A model generated the notes under the pieces. The model saw nothing but the letters and a program-made list of their open reading frames with translations. It did not search any database and was not told the DNA's origin. A program made the position numbers and the translations under genes. A stretch of 64,000 nt of DNA, taken from Neonectria sp. B-13 (lineage: Eukaryota > Ascomycota > Sordariomycetes > Hypocreales > Nectriaceae). This document shows positions 24,061 to 35,764 of the stretch, in pieces; position 1 is the first letter of the stretch, and each line of letters starts with the position of its first letter. The stretch spans positions 434,001 to 498,000 of the forward strand of contig NOKP01000012.1 in assembly GCA_002682825.1 (NCBI GenBank), read 5' to 3'.

Positions 24061-24089
24061 TCGGGGACCGACTCCTAGGGAGTCCCCGA
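24061..24089. other. Inverted repeat with CGG/CCG ends
   Basis: TCGGGG at 24061 pairs with CCCCGA ending at 24089, and an inner ACTCC/GGAGT pair surrounds TAG. This could be a binding site for a zinc-cluster regulator or a chance hairpin. It lies just upstream of the crotonase relic. Confidence 0.45.
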
Positions 24090-24322
24090 GAGCAACCAGG
24101 GGCCAGCCGGTACATCGGCAAGGGCACGGAATTAGTGAAAGAAGAGCCCAAGAGAGCCTAAAGACCGAAACGCCTTCGACAGGAGCGGTACGACATGCTT
24201 TCGATAGGAGGAATCGCGCCATCCTCATAGCCTACAGCATTTATATCGATCTTCAATGTTAACCAGCATCTACTTGCTGATACGCCCTCCTGTTAATAGC
24301 TGGTTCTTCGACCTACAATAAT

Positions 24323-24470
24323 CTACGCTGCTATATAGCCGCCATCTACTCGCAGTGCAACACCCGTCACATATGCAGCCTGTTCGCTGGCTAGGAGCAC
24401 TGCAGCTTTCGCAACGACATGTGGGAGACCCAAGGAGGTTCTTGGTTGATCTCGCGGTGGAGATGGAAGA
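24323..24470 (-). pseudogene. C-terminal fragment of a short-chain dehydrogenase
   Basis: On the minus strand the peptide VVAKAAVLLASEQAAYVTG, then VALRVDGGYIAA and a stop at 24323-24325, is the classic SDR C terminus. Upstream only a few residues (TSLGLPH) extend the homology. No Rossmann-fold N terminus or YxxxK catalytic motif is present nearby, so this is a remnant. Confidence 0.75.
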
Positions 24471-25273
24471 AGAGGGCCTAGTCCTGTGAGCAGATGAAGA
24501 CTCCTGCAATGCCATCATGTTCAATTCTGTCCTTCTGTAGAACACGTCATCCACCAGCCAGTCCCCACTCACGACTCGGGGCGTTATGGAAATACTTGAG
24601 TAGTTAGACAGTAGAGCATCTCGTATTGTCCATATTAAAGAGCAACGATCTCCACTTTGAGATCATTATTACTTTGAGGGCTGTGAGAATCCAGCTGGAA
24701 AATGGGGTTTGCACACATGGTATACGTATGCAATCATCCTAGCCCCTGACCCTTTGCTGTATCGGAAAGGGGAGTGGGCTATTAAAAGCCGACCAGTAAC
24801 GCAGGAATAATTTGTGGCACGTAAGAGTGGTTGGGGGCCAAGACACAAGAAGCCAGACCCCTGAAAAAATTGTTAGTTCGTATTGCCCCTAGCTGAAGAG
24901 ACGCAAGCTGAGCTAGACAGGCGAGGAATATCATGGGCTGTTAGCCGCCCGGGGATCGATTCCGACGGTGAGTGCGCATCGTGGCGCTGCCGTAGAGGCT
25001 GTGTTGTCTTGGCAAATGGTAAACCAGATGCACCTAACTCATGATATACTCACTTGGCCTCTGCGTTACAGTGATATCTTTAGATACCATCAGGAGATAT
25101 CATCCAGGACGGTGGGGTTATACGAAAGTAGAATTCTTGCAAGGGGACCTCGGAAGATGCAGAAGTATAAGTCTTCTCCCTTCATTCTGTACGCCGATGC
25201 CTTACCTCCAAACCTTACCCTTCATTCTCTTATCAAATCTCACTCAATCCTGACCACGGAACCCATATTCATC
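24471..25273. other. Intergenic region, no gene recognised
   Basis: Short ORFs only. A GATCGATTCC element near 24955 resembles a tRNA B box, but no cloverleaf could be formed around it. Confidence 0.4.
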
Positions 25274-25783
25274 ATGGCCTCAACATCGACTTTCACTTCA
25301 ACCTCGTCTTCTCCAGCGTGCAGCAACCTCTACGACCCGCCTATCAAAGATGCCGCCTGCGCTATGCCATACAGTGCAAAACATGCCGACTTCATGTTAA
25401 CATGCTGCAAAGAGGCCGATGTGGTCAGCTATTATGACGATTGCGGCCTCTATTGTCTTGCCGTTGGCCAGAACGTCAACGAGCTCATCAAATGCCTGTA
25501 CAAGAACGGCGCAGATTGGGGGGATGTATTTTGCCAGGGAAACGCATCAGCTACTGCCACAGAGACCGGGGGCGAGGAAATTCCCGCGAGCGCCTCTGCC
25601 AGCATTATTTCGAGTGGCATCGCGACCGACACTGAAGGAAGCAAGTCTGGGTCTAAGTCGAGTGCCACTGCTTCAGAGGGCGCTGCGCCAGGCGTTAAGC
25701 AGCAATCGGGGGTCACGGTGCTAGGTGTTGCCATCGGGACATTGCTGTTCTCTGCAACTGCTTTCGGAGCTTTCCTGGTGTAA
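25274..25783 (+). CDS. Small Cys-rich, probably GPI-anchored surface protein
   Basis: 169 residues from the ATG at 25274. The Cys-rich core (SPACSNLYDPP ... DAACAMP ... LTCCKEA ... DDCGLYCLAVGQ ... KCLYKNGADWGDVFCQGN) matches a widespread but uncharacterised fungal family with eight or more Cys. A Ser/Thr/Ala-rich stalk follows, and the hydrophobic C terminus (GVTVLGVAIGTLLFSATAFGAFLV) fits a GPI-attachment signal. The N terminus after this ATG is Ser/Thr-rich and not a clear signal peptide. The frame stays open upstream to 24968 but that extension does not look better. Likely a cell-wall or plasma-membrane protein. Confidence 0.7.
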   Translation: MASTSTFTSTSSSPACSNLYDPPIKDAACAMPYSAKHADFMLTCCKEADVVSYYDDCGLYCLAVGQNVNELIKCLYKNGADWGDVFCQGNASATATETGGEEIPASASASIISSGIATDTEGSKSGSKSSATASEGAAPGVKQQSGVTVLGVAIGTLLFSATAFGAFLV

Positions 25784-26946
25784 ACGCTTGGCTGCTCTTG
25801 CACTCTTTATGTGCTGCAAAGCTAGACGAGGCGGTCTAATTTATTCGGTTCTGGTGTGACACAGGGGTCAAGTGAATGGGTCGAGTTTATATTGATGGAA
25901 GGTCGGTGTAAATAGATCTGTCGCCTGCCTCCTTAGGCAACTTCAATAAGGCAGTGAGTTGATTCTGGGAACGGAAGACTTACTAGGATATTTGAGTGAA
26001 AGAAAGTCTTCAGAAAACCGAGCATCCCACGGCTTCGCTGTACATGTGGCAACTAGCGATATGTGCTGTTGACTGTAAGTGTGCTTGCCAAGTGCTAGGC
26101 CACGCACTAGGTATCGATGTTTGGCAGGTGTACCCCATCGGAGATGCCATGGTAGGCCGTGGCGAGACTTCGAATTATATGTGGTGTTGCGAATCGCGGG
26201 AGGAGCTTTGATTCCTGGTGTACTACGCATGCCAGTGAAGAAAGACAGAAGTGACCCACTTCAATTAGGTATAGATTAGGGTTGGGCCGCCTGGTGGTAG
26301 TCCGCATATCGACGACGTGAATCTTAGAGAAGTCTGCTTCATGAGTTTCACGATGTTTACAACCTATTTCTGAACACGAGGCGTGGGTATGAATGAGCCT
26401 ACGTGTCTCTCGTGGCTGAAGCGTTATGTTGGTCCAATTCATCAGTGATTCGAGACGCCTTATCAAGGAAAAGATGTGATATTTTTAGATACAGTGGAGC
26501 TTAAAGCTAGCAAGTCGCCGATACAAGGATGTCGGAAAAGAGCTGCGATTAAGTGGATATATATCTGGAGCTTCATGGCCTTCGTCGCCAATGACAAGCT
26601 CTCGATACTTGCTAGCGCTCCGGGTTTGGACAGTCCTTCCAAACTTGATCATGATGAAAAGGAGCGAGGGTGCATACGCTCCTGCTCTGACCAACTACAA
26701 CCCTGCTGAAGCTCTTTAGGATCTCGAATGCGAGACTTGGGGTGTAACTACCATGCCTCAGGTCTTGTAAACACACGAACAAATAGGATGGCGACGACAT
26801 GAACAAAAGCAACTATTGGCGCGGCCATCTGGTCCTCGTGGAATTAGGGCTTCACCAGTGCCATTCTACTTTGGTTTTTGCGGAAGAACATGAATATGAT
26901 GACACAATAGACCCTTTAACCTCCAACTTTCAAGTACAGTTGCCCC
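25784..26946. other. Intergenic region, no gene recognised
   Basis: About 1.2 kb with only short ORFs and no recognisable motifs on either strand. Confidence 0.5.
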
Positions 26947-27555
26947 CTAGCGCCGAAGATTCGGATGACCATGATCGCGACTTTTGAACTGGGCATTCAA
27001 TACTCCTACTGTAACTCCGACAATGAGTGCGACCACCAGGATGAATACAGTGCAAAATGCAGCACATATTAGCAGGTTGCGCTTCTTCTGTCGGCGCGAC
27101 TCCGCTATAGGGCCCATATTATGCTGTGCGTCTCCCAAACTCAACACTGTCGCACTGTTGTCAGGGTTTGGGATGCCGGGATTGGTGGTAGGTCGATAAT
27201 TTAATGCCAAAGGAGGATCGAGCGACGAGTACGGAGGCGGACCAGATGGGATGACACCGGCATGAAGATACCGGCTGTGCCAAAGTGGAGGTTCGATGGG
27301 GTTGTCAGGAGTGGATGGTAAAGCAGAAAATACCGCCGGTGCCGTGTCGAAGTGAGGTGATGGTAGAGAGCCCGAGGGGTATTGGTGAGGTTGAGGTTGA
27401 TATGACAACACGGACGATGTCGGATTCGGGAATGATTCCACACCCTCAGTCACTCCAGTGCTGCTATCGGTGGGGTTGTAGGGCGAGTCTGGGTATGCAG
27501 CATTACAGATGGTCTGCAAAGAGTAACCGTAGTTGATTGAGTCGTGGGGACTCAT
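26947..27555 (-). CDS. Pro-rich protein with one C-terminal transmembrane segment
   Basis: From the ATG at 27555 (MSPHDSINYGYSLQ) the protein has 202 residues. The N-terminal two thirds are rich in Pro, Ser and Tyr and low in complexity (PQPHQYPSGSLPSPHF, SGPPPYSSLDPP). Near the C terminus a basic QKKRN precedes one strong transmembrane helix (LLICAAFCTVFILVVALIVGVTVGVL). The frame is open further upstream to 28101, but that part reads like random sequence, so I chose the later start. The topology is that of a single-pass surface or endomembrane protein; function unknown. Confidence 0.6.
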   Translation of the reverse strand: MSPHDSINYGYSLQTICNAAYPDSPYNPTDSSTGVTEGVESFPNPTSSVLSYQPQPHQYPSGSLPSPHFDTAPAVFSALPSTPDNPIEPPLWHSRYLHAGVIPSGPPPYSSLDPPLALNYRPTTNPGIPNPDNSATVLSLGDAQHNMGPIAESRRQKKRNLLICAAFCTVFILVVALIVGVTVGVLNAQFKSRDHGHPNLRR

Positions 27556-28446
27556 GACGGCGGTTGTGTTGTGGTCTTGGAGATGGAAGAGATCAATGAC
27601 TGGCTGGGAACAACGACCCTTGGCCCTGTTTGATAGCGAACACAGGAGCAGCAGGCCATTCTTTGTATTAACTTCAGAGACATGGAATTCGGGGTCAGAT
27701 ATGGAAGCGTATTCCTCGTGGTGAGGTTCGTGTTGAACCGCTGGTGGTTGCGACAAGGTGGTCCTCAGCCCTGAACCTCGCTTGAGCCGAGAGGCTAGCA
27801 ATAGACTACACAGCGCCGAGCCGCGATGATAGATCTTACTAGCCAGCATAGTGGTGAGATGGAGTGGCTCAGCTCGACGAACTGAGGATACGGAATAACA
27901 TGCCCTATGCAGACCATCCTGCACGGTTGCCCACTTATCGCGCTTAATCGGCACACTTCGGCGTCTGCTGCCAAACGCCAAGCAATAAACAATTCGCAAT
28001 GGCGCCGCGAATACCATCTCTATCCGCTGAGTAAGCGGCAGTATCTGTAATACCTGAGTGGCCGGCACCCTTCCGTCTCCGCTCTGCTCTCCAAGCTCCA
28101 CTCAAAGACACGCGGAATCTAAAAATACCGTCTCCTCATCAGGGGTTCTTGCATCATCATCATTGATGAAATTGATCATGGTAAAAGTTCAGCCACGAGA
28201 CGCGTATGGTTGTATTCTTAGTAGCACTGTCCAACACTTCCGAGTCGTCCATAGCAATTAATTAGCTGATTCTGTTTCTATCATGTTATTTTTAGGGCTG
28301 GGTTGATAAGGCCCCCCCTAGGATTGTTCTTATTTATCATGTGTCACCGTCTTGCGGCTTGACACCTTTCCCAAAGACAACCTCCCACCGACTATTTCCG
28401 CCGTTGTCCGGAAGGTCTTTCAACTAGAATCTCGCAAAGATCAAGG

Positions 28447-31064
28447 ATGATGTCCACTGGTCATAGCCATGACGACGTTGGCGAGCGCCAGATAGGGGAT
28501 CTATTCTTTGCCTCCGATGTGAGTGCATTTCTCGATGAATCAAGCACCCATGCTAATCGTTCTGTTCACAGTACCAACGACTCCCCCAAGCGAATGAGGA
28601 CTTTCGACCGCCAGTCGCCGCCGATGATGTTCCCGAAGAGAGTTGGATCACGAGACAACAACTGCCCAGTGCTGATACTGGCCATATTGGGCTGAGGCGC
28701 TACAACACCCGAAAAGTTGGGCTTGTCAAGGGCTCTGTTCTCAGTATCGACTACCCTGTGCCTAGCGCCATAAAGAATGCTGTCGAGCCTCGCTACCTTA
28801 ATGGGGGCGAGAGTGAAGAGTTCCTCAAGATGCGTTACACGGCAGCCACTTGCGACCCAAACGACTTTACAATCAGAAACGGATATATGCTACGTCCTCG
28901 AATGTACAATCGACACACTGAATTGCTTATCGCGATAACTTACTACAATGAGGATAAGATCCTCCTTGCCCGAACTTTGCACGGAGTTATGAAGAATATT
29001 CACGACATCGTCAACCTCAAGAAGTCAACCTTCTGGAACAAAGGGGGTCCAGCGTGGCAAAAGATCGTTGTCTGTCTAGTCTTTGATGGCATTGACAAGG
29101 CCGATAAGGACGTTTTTGATGTCCTTGCCACGATTGGCATCTATCAGGATGGTGTGGTGAAGCAGGATGTGGCCGGGAAGGAGACTGTCGCCCACATTTT
29201 TGAGTACACCAGCCAGCTCTCCGTCACTCCAGATCAACAACTTGTCCGACCTAAGAAGGATGATGACCGCCGAAACCTTCCCCCTGTTCAGTTTATTTTC
29301 TGTTTGAAGCAGAAAAACAGCAAGAAGATCAACTCACACCGTTGGCTATTCAACGCCTTCGGTCGGCTGCTGAACCCCGAGGTCTGCATCCTTCTTGATG
29401 CAGGGACCAAGCCTAGCCCCCGGTCACTGCTAGCCCTCTGGGAAGGTTTTTACAATGATAAGAACCTTGGCGGGGCTTGCGGCGAAATCCACGCGATGCT
29501 AGGCAAGGGCGGCAAGAAGCTATTCAATCCCCTCGTGGCGATCCAGAATTTCGAGTATAAGATTTCGAATATTCTTGACAAGCCCCTCGAGAGCTCGTTT
29601 GGTTACGTTTCTGTTTTGCCTGGGGCGTTCTCTGCATATCGGTTCCGTGCAATCATGGGTCGTCCATTAGAGCAATATTTCCATGGAGATCATACCCTAT
29701 CTAAGCAACTTGGAAAGAAGGGCATCGATGGCATGAACATTTTCAAGAAGAACATGTTCTTAGCTGAGGACCGAATCCTATGCTTTGAGCTAGTCGCAAA
29801 GATGGGCCAGAAGTGGCATCTCAGCTACATCAAGGCCGCTAAAGGCGAGACTGATGTACCTGAATCAGCTGCTGAATTCATTAGCCAACGTCGGCGTTGG
29901 CTTAATGGGTCCTTTGCTGCAACGCTATACTCTGGGATGCACTTTGGTCAAATCTACAAGTCAGGCCATAGCCCTATCCGCTTACTATTCCTGAACATTC
30001 AGCTCATCTACAACTTCATCAACACGCTCTTCACTTGGTTCTCCCTTGCTTCATACTACCTTACTACAACCATCATCATGGACCTAGTTGGGACTCCTAA
30101 GCCTACGACAAACTACCATGGTTGGCCGTTTGGGGATACAGCTACCCCAACGGTTAACTCAATGTTCAAGTATGTCTATGTGGCATTCCTAATGTTGCAG
30201 TTTGTTCTGGCTCTTGGGAGTAGGCCGAAAGCGTCCAAATACGCCTATACTATCTCTTTCTTTGTCTTTGCCTTAGTTCAGGGTTACATCCTAGTTCTAT
30301 CTGCCTACCTTATTTACCGTGCTGTCGGAAATGGTATTGGAGCCCAAATTTCATTCGATTCCGGCAATGCTTTCATAGAGAGCTTCTTTGGTGACAATTC
30401 TTCCATAGGAATTGTTCTAGTGGCTCTCATCACCATATATGGGCTCAACATCATTGCCTCCTTCCTCTATCTTGATCCATGGCATATATTCCACTCATAT
30501 CCACAGTATCTCCTTCTGTCGTTGACCTATATCAACATTCTCAACGTGTATGCCTTCAACAATTGGCATGATGTGTCTTGGGGGACGAAAGGCTCTGATG
30601 ATGCCGAGGCCCTGCCATCTGCCCATGTTTCCAAAAGCGACAAAGACGAGACCATCGTGGAGGAAATTGAAAAAGAGCAGGTGGACATTGATAGCCAGTT
30701 TGAGAAAACTGTATTTCGGGCGCTCCAACCCTTTCAGGAACCTATGCAAGTCGAGAAGCAGGACATCCAAGACTCTTACAAGTCTTTTAGAACCGGTCTG
30801 GTTGTTTTTTGGCTGTTCTCAAACATTGTGGTTATCCTTGCGATTACTACCGATGCCTTTGAATCGTTGGGAGTTGATGTAAGTTTTTAAGTCTTTCAGT
30901 GCAAATAATTTATTAACAAGCTTTAGCAAACTTCTAATGCACGAACTTCATACTACTTCAAGGTTCTTCTTTACTCAACAGCCGGCCTCTCGACTTTTCG
31001 TTTCATTGGCTTTCTGTGGTTCTTGGGCAAAACTGGAATCGCGTGTTGCCTCGCGAGAAGGTGA
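28447..31064 (+). CDS. Chitin synthase, class III-like
   Basis: Three exons: 28447-28518, 28572-30878 and 30927-31064. Phases close to 838 residues. Family 2 glycosyltransferase signatures are all present: the CHS N-terminal block ([25 protein letters not shown]), the donor-binding LLDAGTKPS, the catalytic EDRILCFEL (about residue 422) and the product-channel [12 protein letters not shown] (about 463). Several transmembrane helices follow (for example [13 protein letters not shown] and [17 protein letters not shown]). The sequence pattern, including [18 protein letters not shown], fits class III enzymes, which occur in filamentous fungi and make wall chitin at hyphal tips from UDP-GlcNAc. The N-terminal extension before the CHS domain is shorter than in many class III proteins. 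The last exon adds a final membrane pair. Confidence 0.95.
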
Positions 31065-33037
31065 GCGAGGGTGGTGCGTTAATAGTGGCTTTAGAGGTTT
31101 GGTGAATGTGCTGGGAGGTTGCGAAGTAAATGGACCGTGTCGCATCGGGATATAAATCAGAATCACGGATAAAACGCATGGATAGCTTATGAATGAAAGG
31201 GCCCAAGAGAGCAGATCGACTAATTACATAGTATTATTCCCATCTAATTTTGAGCTAACTGACACTTGTCGCATGTCATGTTAACGTATTTTGATTTCCG
31301 ACCTAACATAACTAATTGATATCTGCTAGATGCCACAGCACATCGTTTCAGAGTGAAGTAGATGGTAATTAATGTTTGGAATATTTTACTTCCTAGCTGT
31401 CTGTATTCGGATAAGATGCCAAGTCTAATACCTATGCCTGGTGAAATATACCAAACCCTTTAAAGAACCAAGCATCCCCACTCTTACCTCACAGTAAGTG
31501 GGCATTTTCTACTCGACAGCTAGCGTGTGTTGACATTATAAAGTGGATGCTGGTGTTGTCTTGTTTCTGGAAAATTAATGCTCTCGACGTGTTTAGGGTA
31601 ATCTGTAGCTCTGAACACCAAGCTGACAGGAAAAGCCACCAACCCTCGTCTTTGAGGCAATAAGCTCTGATAATTGGGTAATTGAGTAAGAGTTCGTTAC
31701 TTCTTTGACCATTGCGACTTATATTTCGATGAGTGAATACGTGGTAGAGAGCCAGATGAAGCACTCGGGAAGGGAGATCCTCTGAGATTGCCGGAACTTG
31801 GTCGAGATCGTCTTGCAATTATATCTGTTATACTTGAGGGTGGGCCACCAGGGCTATAAAGAACCAAAAGAGGGTGCCCTAGGCCTCCCGGCACGGCGGT
31901 CACCACAGAAGCATTACCACCTCCAAGTACTCCACCTCTTCCGCCAGAGACGTCATCGAGTGATCCTCCGCCGACGGAGGTTATTATTGGCATTTCTTGG
32001 TCCTCCAGAGCAACCACCACATTAAGTACAGCCAGTCCTACATCCGCTCCATCAATGTTTACTACTACCACGTCCACCTCTCTTCCTTCGCCAGAGGCAA
32101 AGTCTTTTCTTGTTGCCCGGCCTCCAAAGAACGCATTATGGACAAGGGCTACGACCTTGGCTCCACCGGCATCTGCAGCAACAACACAGGCGACAGGTGC
32201 ACCAGACGGCGATCGCCACAATCTGCTGGCTTAGGACCCTTCTTCCTGACAGTTACATCTGATAATATTTGAGTAAGGAATTTAAGGTAACAAAATGTTG
32301 TATTGATAGCTAAGGCGCATAAAGTTCTACATAAGAGAGAATACATCATGCATATACTTAGAGTATTTCAGCCTCACTTAATATTATCTAAAAGACCAAG
32401 GTAATAAAGTAGATAGTATATAGTAGATAATTGTAACAAGCTTCTTTCTGGAAAGAGTGAGGGAAGTTGGTGAGTAACAATAGATGCACTGGTTAAGCGT
32501 GGATTTGGCGCCATGTGCCACATTGAATTAGCCATCACATGGTTCCCCCACATGACAAGCTTTCTAGGCCCGATGGTCTTACAAAGGTTGATCCGCTTAA
32601 CCCCTCTCAACAAACCTTAATGCCCCCAACAACCTAGTCATACTAGATAGCACGTTTCCCTTCCTTTCTTATCACTCTAGATGGCACGATGCCTGTCCCT
32701 TTTTACAGACCAAATCATGTATTTAATGACCTTCCTTTTCCGCTAGGATAGATAGAAGTCAGGAGCTTTTACCCCATTTATCCCAGCCATTAGATGTGAT
32801 ACTATGGATAGTAAAGGTGGGTCTGTAATGCTGAATAGATCAATTTCTGGCCTCTCAATGTCAACTTCAGCTGGTGATATATATAGCTAGTTTCGATGTA
32901 GCGTCTCGATAGATCCTTCAGAGCAGTGGACTAGCGGTTCCCTCGCTCCCTCGCCAGTCTCCAGCTATCCCACTTCTGGCTAGTTACAATCATCTTAAGA
33001 TAAATACACCACCCTGTGGTTCTAGGAGCTGCTAGGG
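31065..33037. other. A+T-rich intergenic region, no supported gene
   Basis: A long stretch with low G+C in its right half. A Ser/Thr/Pro-rich open frame near 31,870-32,232 on the plus strand lacks a start, signal peptide or domain, so I do not call it. The right end abuts a likely LTR. Confidence 0.5.
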
Positions 33038-33297
33038 TGTCACGGCCTGGTTGGGACCAGGCAGTCAGTCACAACTAGCAGAACCAGGACATACCCACTT
33101 CCCCCTCCCATTACAGACAAATCACCACCATCTCACAATAACCACCATGTTCAAGTTCCTCATCATTTACATGGTCAATCAGATCCCTATTGTATCTTTA
33201 CATGTTCACTCATCACATTAGAAAGGAGCCTTGAGCTCTCTAGCTATCATACGCTTGGTTATATAATACTACCTTTTGTTCATTACTAGACCGTGAC
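33038..33297. mobile_element. Likely solo LTR of a Ty3/Gypsy-type retrotransposon
   Basis: Begins TGTCACGG (33038-33045) and ends CCGTGAC (33291-33297), giving the short inverted ends typical of fungal LTRs (TG..CA class, last bases eroded). Length is about 260 bp and the interior is A+T-rich and non-coding. No target-site duplication is obvious and no gag/pol frame lies on either side, so it would be an old solo LTR. Confidence 0.6.
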
Positions 33298-35764
33298 CCA
33301 CATTGCTCACTACGATGTGTTGATCCACGTGATCACTCACCCTCGCGCTCCGGACCGACCCTTTACCCCGAGGCCAGACCCAGCTATCACATGGGGTGTG
33401 TGGAGCTGGTGTGGAATGCTCGCCAATCTGCTGCGCATCTTGAAATCAGGGGTAGGATTATTATGTGGCGTTGGGGAAAAAGTTAAATGGAAAAGGTAGA
33501 TAGTCTAGGTTCAGGTCGGATGCCAAGGTTTAGAAATGAACTTTAAACTACTAAGCTCGAGATAAAGAACTCAACTCGTGACACATTATTCCGTAATTGC
33601 AACACATTAGCTTCCCTCCTAGACGGATTCTGCTTATTGTGTTTTGCTGGGAGCGCTAGCAAAGCTAGGATCGCGCCTCCCATCGCTCCTATCACATCAA
33701 TCGAGACGATCTTCGTCCTGTTTGACCTGTTGCGGACGCCGGTAGGCGAGCTGGAATGCATACCGTTGGACCCAATCGGCGAGCTAATCCCCGTTCCAGT
33801 CATATCGGCGAGGCTTGACAACTTTGGGATTGTCTTGCTAGTCCCAGTGGATATTGATGTCTGAACTCTTGAGCTACGGAGAGACGCTGAAAAGCTACGG
33901 GATTAAGAAACCAACCCGTAATTTTTAGACGAATCCTTTCTACGTGGTGTAGCATCGTGTCGGAGTTTGCCTCGAGCCTGCACAGCCTCGACATGATTAC
34001 CGCGGCAGACTTGATTTCCTAACCTCCCAAGACCTCATACTCACTGGCCACACTGGCGGTATCCCGAGTCAGCCCTTACGCAACGACAGCTCATTACCTC
34101 GGACCACAGGCCTTGGGGTGGACGTCACATGCTGATATGTCGAGAAAGCTGAGAACGACTTTGTTGTTCTCACTGGCCTTCGATCGGCCGCTCCGACAAG
34201 GCTTGACGCCGTAAAGGGCTTAGATTATCTGCATAAACACAGCCCCGACCCTGACTCAGCCGGACAAATCAACCCCGTGAGAAGTCAAGCTAACCCGCAA
34301 AAGCTACCTAGGCAAGCCCAAGTCCAACCCGAGCCCGTGGGCCGGGGTCGGAGAAACGTGTTTCAGCGGCTGAGCGAAAGGCCAAGCCACTATTTTGTTC
34401 TGGAGACCAGGCGTTCTAGACGACAGTTGAAACCTTACTGCGCAGGAACCTCTGCGCACCAATCCCGTCGACGAGAGACGCATCCGCACCCCCTCCACCG
34501 TGTAAGCTAAGCTTCCCGACGAATCCCATCTCACGGAGCACAAAGATGCTGACCGGGTGGTGACGCGGCCAAAAGGGCTTTGGGACCAGCTGCTTTGGGC
34601 TTTCTTGTGTGATGCAGAGAGCTGTTCTGGGAGACGGTGACCGACTCAAAGTGTTCCGGGCACCAGCCCATGCTCCATCCACGTTTTCCGACATGAGCCC
34701 GCCTGCATCGACTCCCGAACATCCCTAAACCAGCCAATGGGCATCGAATATTCTCGGAGTCTGCCGCCCCGTTTCATCTAGGACCTCGTATTCTTGTCAT
34801 AGTTCCACAAGGCGTCAAGCCCAGGAGCTGGAGCTGTTTGCTGTTCCTTGGTTATAACCGGAGCTATGATAGATCGGGCTCCGGTCTCATCCGCCAAGTA
34901 GCAGCACCCCCTATTCGGAGAGGAGGGCAATAAAGACGCCGGCCTCGAGGCACCCGATACGCTCATGTCTCAAGACCATTGAAGTTTCTGCCCAGAGGGG
35001 CTAAGTCCACGGATAAGGCCACATGCACCGCACCTCGATAGCATCACATCAAATCTCTGTTTCTGGTTTCAAATCCTTTTTCTTTTTGCGCTGTCCCTTT
35101 TCTAGCAAGCAAACTTTCTATCTCTCTTTAAGTTACTGAGCCGTCAGTGGCTCTGCCACTTGGCCTAAGGTCTTGGACAGCCGAGAGACCAAGAGCTACC
35201 CTCCGGAAACATTCCGTTCACGTGGCCCACTCTCCTCTCAGATTCGAGAACATTGCTGGCTGACCATACAGAGATGGGTATCGGGGCTTCTCGCTCTCTG
35301 GTGGAGAAAGTTATTTTCCCCTCACGCGCCTGGTTATGTGTCCCGGCTACCAGGGCTTCGCCAAGAGTCGCATTTTAGTTGGTGGCTTGCAAGAGGGCCA
35401 TGTGTAATTTCATCGTCTCATCGCCCTCTATTTTGCCATGCTCACTTTTCTATCTTAGAAAAGAAGCCCTCGCTGAATATCTCTGCCGTGAACCGTTGCT
35501 TCTGATACCAAGAGTCACCAGACTGAACCCTCTCATACCTTCTCTTCTTGTGAATCGCCCTCCAACTGCCTCTCCCCGCCGCTCTGCTGTCGTTGTCTGT
35601 TGTGATCAGCAAACAACATACGGCACCTGGAGTCCTGTTCTGTCCTCATTGGCAAAAAATACCCGGCAGTCACAAAGGTTATTGCCCGATTCGCCCAGCT
35701 CCCCAAAGGCACAATTTTGACCAGACCAACCACCACCACCACCACCTGGGCAACTACATCCTAG
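33298..35764. other. Intergenic region, no supported gene; includes long leader of the bZIP gene
   Basis: About 2.4 kb with many short ORFs but none with recognisable motifs. A minus-strand ORF at 33,543-33,821 has one hydrophobic stretch but no signal peptide or family match. Pyrimidine-rich tracts from 35,080 onward suggest the promoter and leader of the bZIP gene. Confidence 0.5.

Noticed and set aside
24925..24975. tRNA-like B box (GGGATCGATTCC)
   Set aside because: No matching A box at the right distance and no cloverleaf stems could be formed.
31697..32232. Two overlapping long frames (minus Val/Gly-rich, plus Ser/Thr/Pro-rich)
   Set aside because: Each is low-complexity, without start context, signal peptide or domain. 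One is the shadow of the other and neither shows fungal gene structure.
32900..33036. tRNA-like or primer-binding-like words left of the LTR
   Set aside because: No foldable tRNA and no internal retroelement coding sequence to make a primer-binding site meaningful.
33543..33821. Minus-strand ORF with one hydrophobic stretch
   Set aside because: No signal peptide, no family match, in A+T-rich DNA; likely chance.
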